A stretch of DNA of 64,000 nucleotides from NCBI GenBank assembly GCA_041398005.1, contig JAWKVP010000001.1, positions 372,001 to 436,000 on the forward strand, read 5' to 3'. The stretch comes from JAGREO01 sp020446285. Lineage in GTDB: Bacteria; Pseudomonadota; Alphaproteobacteria; Geminicoccales; Geminicoccaceae. Of this stretch, positions 34,242 to 43,544 are shown piece by piece. Positions within the stretch are counted from its first letter, which is position 1, and every line of letters starts with the position of its first letter. The translations under genes and the position numbers were made by a program. Below the pieces are notes generated by a model. That model worked only from the letters and a program-made list of their open reading frames with translations. It searched no databases and was not told where the DNA came from.

Positions 34242-35816
34242 ATGCGCACAACGCTCCTGGCGGCAACGGCGATCCTTGCGCTCGGTCCGGGAATGGCGGC
34301 GGCGGAGGATCTGACCATCGGCCTCGCGTCCGAGCCCACCTCGATGGATCCCCATTACCACAATCTGGGCCCCAACAATGCGCTGACCCTGCATGTGTTC
34401 AACCGGCTCGTCGATCAGGACGACAATCAGGGCCTGCAACCGAGCCTTGCGACATCATGGAAGCCGATCGACGATCTGACCTGGGAGTTCAAGCTGCGCG
34501 AGGGTGTGAAGTTCCACGACGGCACGGACTTCAATGCCGATGATGTCGTGTTCACCTTCGAGCGCGCGCCCAACGTCCCCAATTCACCCGCCGGCTTCGG
34601 CACCTATGCCAAGGGCAAGACGGTCGAGAAGATCGACGACTACACCATTCACATCAAATCCGAGGAACCCTATCCGCTGATGGCGAACGATATCTCGACC
34701 ATCCGCATCATCTCCGATTCGATCCGGGACATCGCCGAAACCTCGAAATTCAATTCCGGCGAGGCGGCGATCGGTACCGGACCATTCAAATACAGCGAAT
34801 ATGTGCCGGGCGACCGGATCGTGGTGGTGCGCAACGATGATTACTGGGGTGAACCGCCGCTCTGGGACAAGGTGACGTTCAAGCCGATCGGGGCCGGCCC
34901 GGCGCGAGTGGCTGCGTTGCTCGCGGGTGACGTGGACGTGATCTCCGAGGTGCCGACGACGGATATCACCACGCTCGAGGGCGAGGAGGATGTCGTGCTC
35001 TCGCAGGGCGTCTCGAACCGCGTCATCTATCTCCACCTCGATCACTTCCGCGACGACTCGCCGTTCATCAAGGCGAAGGATGGCGGCCCGATCACCAATC
35101 CGCTCAAGGACAATCGCGTTCGCCAGGCGATTTCCAAGGCCATCCATCGTGACGCCATCGTCGAGCGCGTCATGGAGGGCGTCGCCATTCCCGCGGGACA
35201 GCTCCTGCCCGAGGGCTTCTTCGGTACCAGCAAGAACCTCTCTCCGGTCGCCTACGATCCCGACGGTGCCAGGGCGCTGCTCGAGGAAGCCGGTGTCGGC
35301 GACGGGTTCGCCATGACCATCCACGGCCCCAACGACCGCTACATCAACGATGCCAAGATCGCCGAGGCGATCGGCCAGATGCTCACCCGCATCGGCATCG
35401 AGATGACCGTCGAGACCATGCCCCGTTCGGTCTATTTCCAGCGCGCCTCCAGCGGTGCCGCCGACGGATCGCCGGAATTCTCGTTCATACTGGTGGGCTG
35501 GGGCGCCGGTACCGGCGAGGCCTCCTCTCCGCTCAAGGCTCTCATCCACACCTATGACAAGGACAAGGGCTACGGCGCCACCAATCGCGGACGCTATTCC
35601 AACCCCGAGGTCGATGCGCTGATCGAGGAGGCACTCGCCACCGTCGACGACGACAAGCGCGCCGAGGTGCTGGCCAGGGCTACCGAAATGGCCATTGCCG
35701 ACAATGCCATCATTCCGCTGCATTATCAGGTGAATACCTGGGGTTCGCGCAAGGGACTGGCCTTCCGGCCGCGTACCGACGAATACACGCTCGCCGTGAA
35801 TGTGGTGAAGCAGTAG
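34242..35816 (+). CDS. Peptide-type ABC transporter substrate-binding protein
   Basis: 524 residues from ATG 34242 (GAGGGAG upstream); the upstream open frame is not part of the protein. Signal peptide MRTTLLAATAILALGPGMAAA, then the SBP_bac_5 pattern: LTIGLASEPTSMDPHYHNLG, LTWEFKLREGVKFHDGTDFNADDVVFTFER and a C-terminal AIADNAIIPLHYQ. Periplasmic receptor for a family that binds di- and oligopeptides, opines and related compounds. First gene of an operon with two permeases and two ATPases. Confidence 0.92.
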   Translation: MRTTLLAATAILALGPGMAAAEDLTIGLASEPTSMDPHYHNLGPNNALTLHVFNRLVDQDDNQGLQPSLATSWKPIDDLTWEFKLREGVKFHDGTDFNADDVVFTFERAPNVPNSPAGFGTYAKGKTVEKIDDYTIHIKSEEPYPLMANDISTIRIISDSIRDIAETSKFNSGEAAIGTGPFKYSEYVPGDRIVVVRNDDYWGEPPLWDKVTFKPIGAGPARVAALLAGDVDVISEVPTTDITTLEGEEDVVLSQGVSNRVIYLHLDHFRDDSPFIKAKDGGPITNPLKDNRVRQAISKAIHRDAIVERVMEGVAIPAGQLLPEGFFGTSKNLSPVAYDPDGARALLEEAGVGDGFAMTIHGPNDRYINDAKIAEAIGQMLTRIGIEMTVETMPRSVYFQRASSGAADGSPEFSFILVGWGAGTGEASSPLKALIHTYDKDKGYGATNRGRYSNPEVDALIEEALATVDDDKRAEVLARATEMAIADNAIIPLHYQVNTWGSRKGLAFRPRTDEYTLAVNVVKQ

Positions 35817-35874
35817 GCCGCGCGCCATACGCTCCCGCCGCCGTTGCCCGGCGGCGGGGCGGAGGTTCTAAACC

Positions 35875-36852
35875 ATGACGGTCTTCATCATCCGCCGTCT
35901 GTTGCAAAGCGCCATTGTCGTGATGATGATGGCTGTGATCGTCTTTTTCGGCGTGTCGGTCATCGGTGATCCGGTCGAGATCTTCATCTCGCCGGACATG
36001 GACCAGCACGATATCGAGGAGGTCACGCGCTCGCTCGGCCTCGACCTGCCGCTCTACCAGCAATTCTTCAGGTTCGTCGGCGGGCTTCTCCGGGGCGACT
36101 GGGGCCAGAGCTTCGTTTTCGGCGAACCGGCACTGCAGCTCATCCTCCAGCGTATGCCGGCGACGATGGAGATCGCCTTCGCGGCGCTGTTCATGGCCAT
36201 ACTCGTCGGCCTGCCGCTCGGTCTGTATGCCGGGCTCAAACCGGACTCGAGGATCTCCCGCACGATCATGGCGGGTTCGATTCTCGGTTTCTCGCTACCG
36301 ACCTTCTGGGTCGGGATCATGCTCATCATGATCTTCGCCGTCATGCTCGGCTGGCTGCCGTCCACCGGGCGCGGCGAGACGGTGGATCTCTTCGGTATTC
36401 CGGTGAGCTTTCTCACCGTCGACGGGCTGCAGCACCTGCTCATGCCGGCGTTCAATCTGGCACTCCTGAAGATCTCGCTGGTCATCCGCCTGACCCGTGC
36501 AGGGGTCCGCGAGGCGATGCTTCAGGATTATGTCAAGTTTGCGCGAGCCAAGGGGCTCACCGAGACGCGGGTGGTGTTCGTCCACGTTCTCAAGAATATC
36601 CTCATTCCGGTGATTACCGTTCTGGGTCTCGAGTTCGGTTCGCTCATCGCCTTTTCGGTGGTCACCGAGACCATTTTCGCCTGGCCCGGCATGGGCAAGC
36701 TTCTGATCCAGTCGATCCAGCAGCTCGACCGGCCGGTGATCGTCGCCTATCTGATGATCATCGTCGGACTTTTCGTCGTCATCAACCTCATCGTGGACGT
36801 GGTCTATTCGCTCCTCGACCCACGGGTTCGCCTGCGGGATGCAGGAAGTTGA
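35875..36852 (+). CDS. Peptide-type ABC transporter permease (DppB-like)
   Basis: 325 residues, six membrane helices. N-terminal MTVFIIRRLLQSAIVVMMM matches the conserved start of DppB/OppB. The EAA loop is in EAMLQDYVKFARAKGLTETR, and LGLEFGSLIAFSVVTETIFAWPGMGKL is the family's late signature. Its stop overlaps the TTG start of the next permease. Confidence 0.93.
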   Translation: MTVFIIRRLLQSAIVVMMMAVIVFFGVSVIGDPVEIFISPDMDQHDIEEVTRSLGLDLPLYQQFFRFVGGLLRGDWGQSFVFGEPALQLILQRMPATMEIAFAALFMAILVGLPLGLYAGLKPDSRISRTIMAGSILGFSLPTFWVGIMLIMIFAVMLGWLPSTGRGETVDLFGIPVSFLTVDGLQHLLMPAFNLALLKISLVIRLTRAGVREAMLQDYVKFARAKGLTETRVVFVHVLKNILIPVITVLGLEFGSLIAFSVVTETIFAWPGMGKLLIQSIQQLDRPVIVAYLMIIVGLFVVINLIVDVVYSLLDPRVRLRDAGS

Positions 36853-37748
36853 GCGCGGACACACCGCTCGGGAAGGAAGCGGGGCCGCTGGCGCGGTTCT
36901 GGTCGGAATATTCCGAAAGCCGGCTCGCGGTCGCCGGCCTGTGCATGCTCCTTTTCATCATCGTCATCGCCCTGCTCGCGCCATGGATAGCACCGCAGAA
37001 CCCGTATGATCTCGGCCAGGTGTCGATCATGGACGCGCGCATGGCGCCGGGCAGCGAGAGCTTCGATGGCTACACCTTCTGGCTCGGTACCGACGGTGCC
37101 GGCCGCGACCTGTTCTCGGCCATTCTCTACGGGTTGCGCATTTCCCTTCTCGTCGGTGTGGCCAGCGGCGTCATAGCACTCACGGTCGGCATGGTTGTCG
37201 GACTTGTCGCCGCCTATGCCGGCGGACGCACCGAGACGATCATCATGCGCATCGTCGACATCCAGCTTTCGTTTCCGGCCATTCTCATCGCTCTCATGCT
37301 GCTCGCCATTCTTGGCAAGGGTATCGACAAGATCGTCATCGCCCTGGTGGTCGCCCAATGGGCCTATTACGCCCGTACGGTGCGCGGTTCGGCACTGGTC
37401 GAACGCCGCAAGGAATATGTCGAGGCCGCAAGCTCACTCGCGCTCTCGCACAGCCGCATCGTCTTCCGCCACATCCTGCCCAACTGCCTCGCCCCGCTCA
37501 TCGTCGTCGGCACGGTGCAGGTAGCGCATGCGATCGCACTCGAGGCCACGCTTTCCTTTCTCGGCGTCGGCCTGCCGCAGACCGAGCCGTCGCTGGGCCT
37601 GCTCATTTCCAACGGCTTTGAATACATGCTCTCGGGCAAATACTGGATCAGCATCTTTCCGGGCCTCGCTCTCCTGCTCACGATCGTTTCCATCAATCTC
37701 GTCGGCGATCAGCTGCGCGACGTGCTCAATCCGAGATTGAAACGATGA
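36849..37748 (+). CDS. Peptide-type ABC transporter permease (DppC-like)
   Basis: 299 residues from a TTG coupled to the preceding stop (TTGA). N-terminal single helix, then LGTDGAGRDLFSAILYGLRISLLVG, the DppC hallmark, EAA loop in YVEAASSLALSHSRIVFRHI and LEATLSFLGVGLPQTEPSLG. Forms the channel with the DppB-like subunit. Overlaps the next ATG by four bases. Confidence 0.93.
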   Translation: MSADTPLGKEAGPLARFWSEYSESRLAVAGLCMLLFIIVIALLAPWIAPQNPYDLGQVSIMDARMAPGSESFDGYTFWLGTDGAGRDLFSAILYGLRISLLVGVASGVIALTVGMVVGLVAAYAGGRTETIIMRIVDIQLSFPAILIALMLLAILGKGIDKIVIALVVAQWAYYARTVRGSALVERRKEYVEAASSLALSHSRIVFRHILPNCLAPLIVVGTVQVAHAIALEATLSFLGVGLPQTEPSLGLLISNGFEYMLSGKYWISIFPGLALLLTIVSINLVGDQLRDVLNPRLKR

Positions 37749-38737
37749 ACCCGGCGCCCGAAACCGTCCTCGAGGTCAGCGGCCTGCGCACCCATTTCAT
37801 GACCCGTGCCGGGGTGGTGAAGGCGGTCGACGATGTCAGCTTCAGCATCGGCCGGGGTGAGATCCTGGGACTGGTCGGCGAGAGCGGATCGGGCAAGACC
37901 GTCACCGGCTTTTCCATTCTCGGGCTGGTCGATGCGCCCGGCGAAATCGTCGACGGATCGATCCGCTTCAGGGGAGAGGATCTCGTCGACGCCGAGCCCG
38001 AACGCATGCGCTCGCTGCGTGGCAACCGCATCGCCATGATCTTTCAGGACCCGATGATGACGCTTAACCCGGTCTTGCGGGTGGATACGCAGATGGTGGA
38101 AGCCATCCAGGCGCATGGCCGGATCTCGCGCAGGGAAGCACTCGAGCGCTCGGCCGATGCGCTCAGGCGGGTCGGTATCGCCGCGCCGAAAGAGCGCCTG
38201 ACGGCCTGGCCGCACCAGCTTTCAGGCGGGATGCGCCAGCGCGTCGCCATTGCCATCGCCTTTTTGAACAAGCCCGAACTCATCGTCGCCGATGAGCCGA
38301 CGACCGCACTCGATGTCACAATTCAGGCGCAGATCCTCTTCGAGGTGCAGAAGCTCTGCCGCGAGACCGGCACGGCGCTTGTCTGGATCACCCACGATCT
38401 CGCCGTGGTCGCGGGCCTCGCGGATCGGATCGCGGTCATGTATGCGGGCAGGATTGTGGAGACCGGCAAGACCGACGAGGTGCTCGACCGGCCGCTCCAC
38501 CCCTACACCGAAGGGCTCATCGGCTCCGTGCCGACGCACAACCGGCGCGGCCAGCGCCTTTCCCAGATACCCGGCATGACACCCTCGCTGCTCAGACTCG
38601 GTGAAGGTTGCGCGTTCGCCAGTCGCTGTGCCTATGCCGATGCCGCCTGTTCGAAACCCGTGCCCATGCAGCAGATGGACAGCGGTCGCATGGTGCGCTG
38701 CATACGTCCGCTGAACCCGCAGGAATCATCATCATGA
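37745..38737 (+). CDS. Peptide-type ABC transporter ATPase (DppD-like)
   Basis: 330 residues. Walker A GESGSGKT, signature LSGGMRQR, Walker B LIVADEPTTALD and the H-loop WITHDLAVV are all intact. The C-terminal oligopeptide-transporter extension has four cysteines (GCAFASRC-type), which can hold an iron-sulfur cluster in DppD. Pairs with the following ATPase. Confidence 0.93.
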   Translation: MNPAPETVLEVSGLRTHFMTRAGVVKAVDDVSFSIGRGEILGLVGESGSGKTVTGFSILGLVDAPGEIVDGSIRFRGEDLVDAEPERMRSLRGNRIAMIFQDPMMTLNPVLRVDTQMVEAIQAHGRISRREALERSADALRRVGIAAPKERLTAWPHQLSGGMRQRVAIAIAFLNKPELIVADEPTTALDVTIQAQILFEVQKLCRETGTALVWITHDLAVVAGLADRIAVMYAGRIVETGKTDEVLDRPLHPYTEGLIGSVPTHNRRGQRLSQIPGMTPSLLRLGEGCAFASRCAYADAACSKPVPMQQMDSGRMVRCIRPLNPQESSS

Positions 38738-39726
38738 CGGCGATGATGGAGCTTTCCGGCATTTCGAGGCGCTTCGTCAAGCATCTTGATCTGGCCGAGC
38801 GAATCGCGGCGCGGCTGGGTGCGAACATCAAGGAGGAAGTGGTCCACGCGGTCGATGGCGTGGATCTTTCCATCGCCCGCGGCGAGGTCGTCGGCCTTGT
38901 CGGCGAATCGGGCTGCGGCAAGTCCACCCTCGGACGGATCGTTGCCGGAATTCTCGAACCCAGCGAGGGCACGATCCGCTATCGCGGCAAGGATGTCGCG
39001 GAGATGCAGGGCGACGAGCTCAGGGCCTGCAGGCTGGCGGTACAGATGATCTTTCAGGATCCGTTCGCCAGCCTCAATCCGCGCAAGCGGGTGATCGACA
39101 TCATCTGCGAGGCACCCGTTGCGCACGGCCTCATACGATCGCGCGAACGCGAGGGCTACGCCGCCGAAATCATGGATCAGGTCGGCCTCGATCCGTCCTT
39201 CATGCGCCGTTATCCGCATCAGTTCTCCGGTGGTCAGCGCCAGCGCGTCGGCATCGCCCGCGCGATCGCCGTCAAGCCCGAGTTTCTCGTCTGCGACGAA
39301 GCCATCGCCGCACTGGATGTGTCGATCCAGGCGCAGGTCATCAATCTCTTCATGGATCTGCGCGAGAAGCTGGATCTCACCTATCTCTTCATCAGCCACG
39401 ATCTCTCCGTCGTCGAGCATATCGCCGATCGGGTGGTCATCATGTATCTGGGCCGGGTGGTGGAAGCGGCGGATACCGAGATACTGTTCTCCGGCCCCAA
39501 CCATCCCTATGCCCGCGCCCTGCTCGAGGAAGTTCCAAGGCTCGATGCACGGCGGCGGCAGTTCCAGCCGATCCACGGTGAAGTCCCCTCACCTCTCGAT
39601 CCGCCGCCGGGCTGCCATTTCCACCCCCGCTGCCGTTTCGCCATGCCACGCTGTTCCGGCGAACGACCGGAGCTGCGCCAGCTCGCGGACGGACGGATTT
39701 CGGCCTGTCACCTGAATGACGAATGA
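38734..39726 (+). CDS. Peptide-type ABC transporter ATPase (DppF-like)
   Basis: 330 residues from ATG 38734, overlapping the previous stop by four bases. Walker A GESGCGKST, signature FSGGQRQR, Walker B FLVCDEAIAALD, H-loop FISHDLSVVEH. There is an insertion near residues 15-35 (KHLDLAERIAARLGANIKEE) before the nucleotide-binding core. The C-terminus has the PPPGCHFHPRCRFA cysteine motif. It overlaps the amidohydrolase gene by 11 bp, tying transport to the downstream enzymes. Confidence 0.93.
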   Translation: MTAMMELSGISRRFVKHLDLAERIAARLGANIKEEVVHAVDGVDLSIARGEVVGLVGESGCGKSTLGRIVAGILEPSEGTIRYRGKDVAEMQGDELRACRLAVQMIFQDPFASLNPRKRVIDIICEAPVAHGLIRSREREGYAAEIMDQVGLDPSFMRRYPHQFSGGQRQRVGIARAIAVKPEFLVCDEAIAALDVSIQAQVINLFMDLREKLDLTYLFISHDLSVVEHIADRVVIMYLGRVVEAADTEILFSGPNHPYARALLEEVPRLDARRRQFQPIHGEVPSPLDPPPGCHFHPRCRFAMPRCSGERPELRQLADGRISACHLNDE

Positions 39727-40570
39727 ACCGTTCACGCTGATCCGGCCGCAGGCGGGTGGCGTGCCGATCCTCCATGACAGCCCGCACAGCGGCCGCGCCT
39801 ACCCTGACGATTTCAACAGCGCGCTGCCGCTCGAACTGCTCCGCCGGGCAGAAGATGCCTATGTCGACCAGTTGCTCGAAGATGTGCCCGATAGCGGGGC
39901 GACCCTGCTGCACGCGCATTTTCCAAGAGCCTATATCGACGCCAACCGTTCTTCGCTGGATATCCATCCACGCATTCTTGCCGACAGGCCGGACGTAGCG
40001 CTCGCTCCGGGCGAGAAATCGGAACTGCGCATCGGCCTGATCCGCGAGATCGTCACACCGGGCCTCGAGATCTATGACCGCAAACTCGCATGGGCGGAGG
40101 TGGAGAGCCGGATCGAACGGTACTGGCGGCCCTATCGAACAGCGCTCACGAACGAGCTCCACCGGCTGCGCGACCGGCATGGCCGTGTCCTCCACATCCA
40201 GTGGCATTCGATGAAATCGGTGGGCAATGCCGCAACACCCGACGGTCCGGGCAACCGGAGAGCCGACATGGTGCTCGGCGACCGGCATGGAAGGAGCTGT
40301 TCGCGCGCGGTACGCGATCTCGTTGATGGACTGCTGCGCCAGCGGGGTTTCCGGGTGGCGCTCAACGATCCCTATGCAGGAGGTGCGGTGCTCGGCGAAC
40401 TGGCCGATGTCGAGGGCGGCATCGAATGCCTGCAGGTGGAAATCAATCGAGCACTCTATCTCGACGAGATCCGTGTCGAGAAAACCGCTGGATTCGCGGA
40501 GCTGAAAGCGCATATCTCGTCGCTGACAAACGCGCTTGCAGAAGAAATCAAGAGGAACCGGCCTTCATGA
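39716..40570 (+). CDS. N-formylglutamate amidohydrolase family (copy 2)
   Basis: 284 residues. Landmarks: ILHDSPHSGRAYPDDF, AYIDANRSSLDIHP, HIQWHSMKS, LNDPYAGGAVLGEL and LQVEINRALYLDE. It belongs to the FGase fold, which hydrolyses N-formyl- or similar N-acyl-glutamates, and is only distantly related to copy 1. It overlaps both the ABC ATPase gene and the DgcN gene, so it should act on the transported substrate or on the N-acylated product of DgcN/DgcA. Confidence 0.85.
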   Translation: MTNEPFTLIRPQAGGVPILHDSPHSGRAYPDDFNSALPLELLRRAEDAYVDQLLEDVPDSGATLLHAHFPRAYIDANRSSLDIHPRILADRPDVALAPGEKSELRIGLIREIVTPGLEIYDRKLAWAEVESRIERYWRPYRTALTNELHRLRDRHGRVLHIQWHSMKSVGNAATPDGPGNRRADMVLGDRHGRSCSRAVRDLVDGLLRQRGFRVALNDPYAGGAVLGELADVEGGIECLQVEINRALYLDEIRVEKTAGFAELKAHISSLTNALAEEIKRNRPS

Positions 40571-41559
40571 TCGACGCCCCCTACCTGATGTTCATCGGTG
40601 ATGTCGGTGACCAGCTCGCGGCCAAGACCTCGCAGGGCGTCGTCCACTGGCGGCCGGAACTCTGCAGCGGGCAGATCCGCCTTCCCGGCTGCAAGGCGGA
40701 TCTGGGTCTTGTCGACATGACCATCCAGGAGGCCGCCGGCAAGGGCTGCCGCACGATGCTCGTCGGCGTCGCCAATTCCGGTGGCACCCTGCCCGAACAC
40801 TGGAGCTCGACCATCATTGCCGCCATCGAGGCGGGCATGGACATCGCCAGCGGCCTGCACATGCGTCTGGAAGACGTGCCGGACATCGCCGAAGCGGCCG
40901 CGCACCAAGGCGTCAAACTGGTCAATGCCCGCCATCCGCGGCAGACGTTCAGGACCGGCACGGGCAGGAAGCGCGCGGGCAAGCGCGTGCTGGCGGTGGG
41001 CACGGATTGCTCATGCGGCAAGATGTACACCATGCTGGCCATGGAAAAGACCATGCGCGAACGTGGCATGAAGGCCGATTTCCGTGCCACCGGGCAGACA
41101 GGCATTCTCATCGTCGGCGATGGCGTTGCCATCGATGCCGTGGTCTCCGACTTCATCTCCGGCGCGGTCGAGTGGCTTGCCCCGGAAAACGATGCGGATC
41201 ACTGGGACCTGATCGAGGGTCAGGGCTCGCTGTTCCATCCGGCTTTCGCCGGCGTATCGCTCGGCCTGCTGCACGGCGCGCAGGCGGATGCGCTGGTGCT
41301 TTGCCACGAGCCGACACGCACGCACATGCGCGGCCTTCCGCATCAGCCGCTGCCTTCACTCGAAGAGTGTCTCGAACGCAATGTCCAGGCGGGTCAGCTG
41401 ACCAACGCCGATGTGCGCTGCACCGGCCTTTCGATCAACACATCGGCGCTGACTGAAGCGGAAGCCAACGATACCCTGCGCTCGCTCGAGGACCGTTTCG
41501 GTCTGCCGGCGGTCGATCCGTTCCGTCAGGGTGCGGACAAGCTCGTGGACGCGCTCTGA
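40567..41559 (+). CDS. dgcN: DgcN-like protein (DUF1611), D-glutamate N-acetyltransferase candidate
   Basis: 330 residues from ATG 40567 (ATGA overlap); the longer open frame upstream belongs to the amidohydrolase region. DUF1611 landmarks: an N-terminal Rossmann-like domain (MLVGVANSGGTLPEHW), a P-loop-type element GTDCSCGK at residues 145-152, RATGQTGILIVGDGVAIDAV, IEGQGSLFHPAFAGVSLGLL and LCHEPTRTHMRG. Proteins of this family paired with an enolase-type partner have been reported to acetylate D-glutamate before racemisation. The adjacent DgcA-like gene makes that assignment likely here; activity is inferred. Confidence 0.82.
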   Translation: MIDAPYLMFIGDVGDQLAAKTSQGVVHWRPELCSGQIRLPGCKADLGLVDMTIQEAAGKGCRTMLVGVANSGGTLPEHWSSTIIAAIEAGMDIASGLHMRLEDVPDIAEAAAHQGVKLVNARHPRQTFRTGTGRKRAGKRVLAVGTDCSCGKMYTMLAMEKTMRERGMKADFRATGQTGILIVGDGVAIDAVVSDFISGAVEWLAPENDADHWDLIEGQGSLFHPAFAGVSLGLLHGAQADALVLCHEPTRTHMRGLPHQPLPSLEECLERNVQAGQLTNADVRCTGLSINTSALTEAEANDTLRSLEDRFGLPAVDPFRQGADKLVDAL

Positions 41560-42536
41560 TGCGCCGGCTGGATATCCGCGAGGCCCGCTTTCCGCTGAAG
41601 AAACCGTTCGCCATCTCCTACAGCACGGTGAGCGAGGTCGAACTAGTCGAGGTGGTTATCGAGGAGGACGGGGTCCGGGGTCGTGGCGAATGCCGGCCCT
41701 ATCCGCGCTATGGCGAGAGCGTCACCAGCGTCACCGGCCAGATCGAGACGATGCGGGCCAGGATCGAGGCGGGAATAGACCGCAAGGGTCTTCTGGCCGC
41801 CATGCCGGCAGGGGCGGCACGCAACGCAATCGACAATGCACTTCACGATCTCGCGGCAAAGCAGGCCGGACGTCCGCTGCACGAACTTCTCGGCCTTGCC
41901 GCGCCCGAACCCGTCGCCGTGACCTATACCATCGGCCTCGACACACCCGAGGCGATGGCGCGGGAAGCGCTGGAATCCGGGCGGCCGCTGCTCAAGCTCA
42001 AGCTCGGCGGTGCGGGGGATCTCGAACGGGTCGAAGCGGTGCGCAAGGCCGTGCCCGAAACCCGGCTGATCGTCGATGCCAATGAAGCCTGGACTGCCGA
42101 CAATGTGCGCGAGTGGCTGGCGCCGATGGCGGCCATGCGTATCGAACTCATCGAACAGCCGCTGCCCGCCGGCAAGGACGAGGCACTGCGCGGCATCGAG
42201 CGCAAGGTTCCCCTTTGTGCCGACGAGAGCTTTCACGAAGCCGACGGTCTCCCGGCCATCGACGGACTCTACGATTTCGTCAATATCAAGCTCGACAAGA
42301 CCGGCGGGCTCACCGCCGCGCTGGAAGCGGCCGATGCCGCCGAAACGCACGGCTACGGGATCATGCTGGGGTGCATGATGGCTTCCTCGCTGTCGATGGC
42401 ACAGGCTTTCCCGCTCGCCGCACGCGCCCGCTTCGTCGATCTCGACGCGCCACTCCTGCTGGCTGCGGACCGCGATCCGCCCGTTCGTTACAACGGTGCG
42501 ATCATGCAGCCACCGCCCACAGCACTCTGGGGCTGA
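41559..42536 (+). CDS. dgcA: DgcA-like enolase-superfamily racemase / dipeptide epimerase
   Basis: 325 residues, ATG 41559 sharing one base with the dgcN stop. Muconate-lactonising/dipeptide-epimerase subgroup: K-x-K at Lys146/Lys148 (LLKLKLGG), metal ligands Asp173 (VDANEAW), Glu199 (IEQPLPAGKD) and Asp222 (CADES), and the opposite-face lysine in NIKLDKTGG. All catalytic residues are present. Alone it would be called an L-Ala-D/L-Glu epimerase; next to DgcN it is more likely an N-acetyl-D-glutamate racemase. Confidence 0.85.
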   Translation: MRRLDIREARFPLKKPFAISYSTVSEVELVEVVIEEDGVRGRGECRPYPRYGESVTSVTGQIETMRARIEAGIDRKGLLAAMPAGAARNAIDNALHDLAAKQAGRPLHELLGLAAPEPVAVTYTIGLDTPEAMAREALESGRPLLKLKLGGAGDLERVEAVRKAVPETRLIVDANEAWTADNVREWLAPMAAMRIELIEQPLPAGKDEALRGIERKVPLCADESFHEADGLPAIDGLYDFVNIKLDKTGGLTAALEAADAAETHGYGIMLGCMMASSLSMAQAFPLAARARFVDLDAPLLLAADRDPPVRYNGAIMQPPPTALWG

Positions 42537-42599
42537 CCGACCGGTTTCATCATCATGATGTCGTCACGCGGCCCTGTTCGTCCGGCGGCGGTGGCCTCC

Positions 42600-43544
42600 T
42601 CAGTTCCTCGACTTGCCGCCGCTGGCAATGACGATGACGCCGATGATGATGAGCCCCGTCATGACCATGCGGATGCCGGCTCCGGCACCGAACGTGTTGA
42701 GCATGGTGACGAGCAGGAACAGGAAGAGCGCCGCACCCCAGAGTCCCGGCACATTGGCGAATCCGCCGGCCACCGAGGTGCCGCCGATGACCACGACAGC
42801 AATCGACGACAGCAGATATTCCTCGCCCATATTGAGCGCGGCGCCGCCTGAAAATCCGGCCAGCATGTAGCCGCAGAAACCGGCGAGCGTGGCACACATG
42901 AGATAGGTGATGGCCCGTACCCGCTCGACATGGATCCCCGCCAGATGCGCGGCGCGCGGGTTCTGGCCGATCGCGATCACGCTGCGGCCGAAGATGGTGC
43001 GGGTGAGCAGGATGTGTCCAAGCAGTGCCAGGACGACCACGAGAATGGCAAGAAATGGCAGGCCACCGATCTTGGCCGTGGTGAACCCGGCGAGCATTTC
43101 CGGCGGCTTGACGCGCAGGCCGCGATTCCACCAGATCGCGGCGGACTGGAAGATGAAGCTGGAGGAAAGCGTGGCGATGATGGGCGGAATGCGCAGGAGG
43201 CGGATGAGCCCGTAGTTCAGGGCCCCGACAAGCAGACCCACCAGAAGTGCGAGCAGCAAGCCCAAAGGTATCATCGATGCAGCGCCGGCCATGGCCTTCA
43301 TCGAGACCGTGCCCGCAAGGGTCATGCAGGCCGGGATGGAGAGATCGACATTGCCTGGACCGAGCGTGATGACGAACATCTGTCCGAGCGCGACGATGAC
43401 GAAGAAGGCGCCGAAGACAAGCGCTGTGGAGAGCACTTCGGCCGAGCCCCGGCCTCCGGTAAAGGCCGCCGTCGCGAGCCAGACCGCGAGGGCTCCGGCC
43501 CAGGCCCACAACCAGGGCCGGCGCAACAGGCCGGATACGCTCAT
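42600..43544 (-). CDS. Ribose-type ABC transporter permease (second)
   Basis: 314 residues from ATG 43544, which overlaps the preceding gene's stop (ATGA). Eight or more hydrophobic segments; VALGQMFVITLGPGNVDLSIPACM and IGQNPRAAHLAGIHVERVR are the signatures of the RbsC/AraH branch, where the second serves as the ATPase contact loop. Works as a heterodimer with the next permease. Confidence 0.9.
   Translation of the reverse strand: MSVSGLLRRPWLWAWAGALAVWLATAAFTGGRGSAEVLSTALVFGAFFVIVALGQMFVITLGPGNVDLSIPACMTLAGTVSMKAMAGAASMIPLGLLLALLVGLLVGALNYGLIRLLRIPPIIATLSSSFIFQSAAIWWNRGLRVKPPEMLAGFTTAKIGGLPFLAILVVVLALLGHILLTRTIFGRSVIAIGQNPRAAHLAGIHVERVRAITYLMCATLAGFCGYMLAGFSGGAALNMGEEYLLSSIAVVVIGGTSVAGGFANVPGLWGAALFLFLLVTMLNTFGAGAGIRMVMTGLIIIGVIVIASGGKSRN

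Noticed and set aside
32309..34543. Plus-strand frame of over 700 codons opposite the GNAT and ArgE-like genes
   Set aside because: Crosses two well-defined genes antisense and runs into the binding-protein gene out of frame; no motif.
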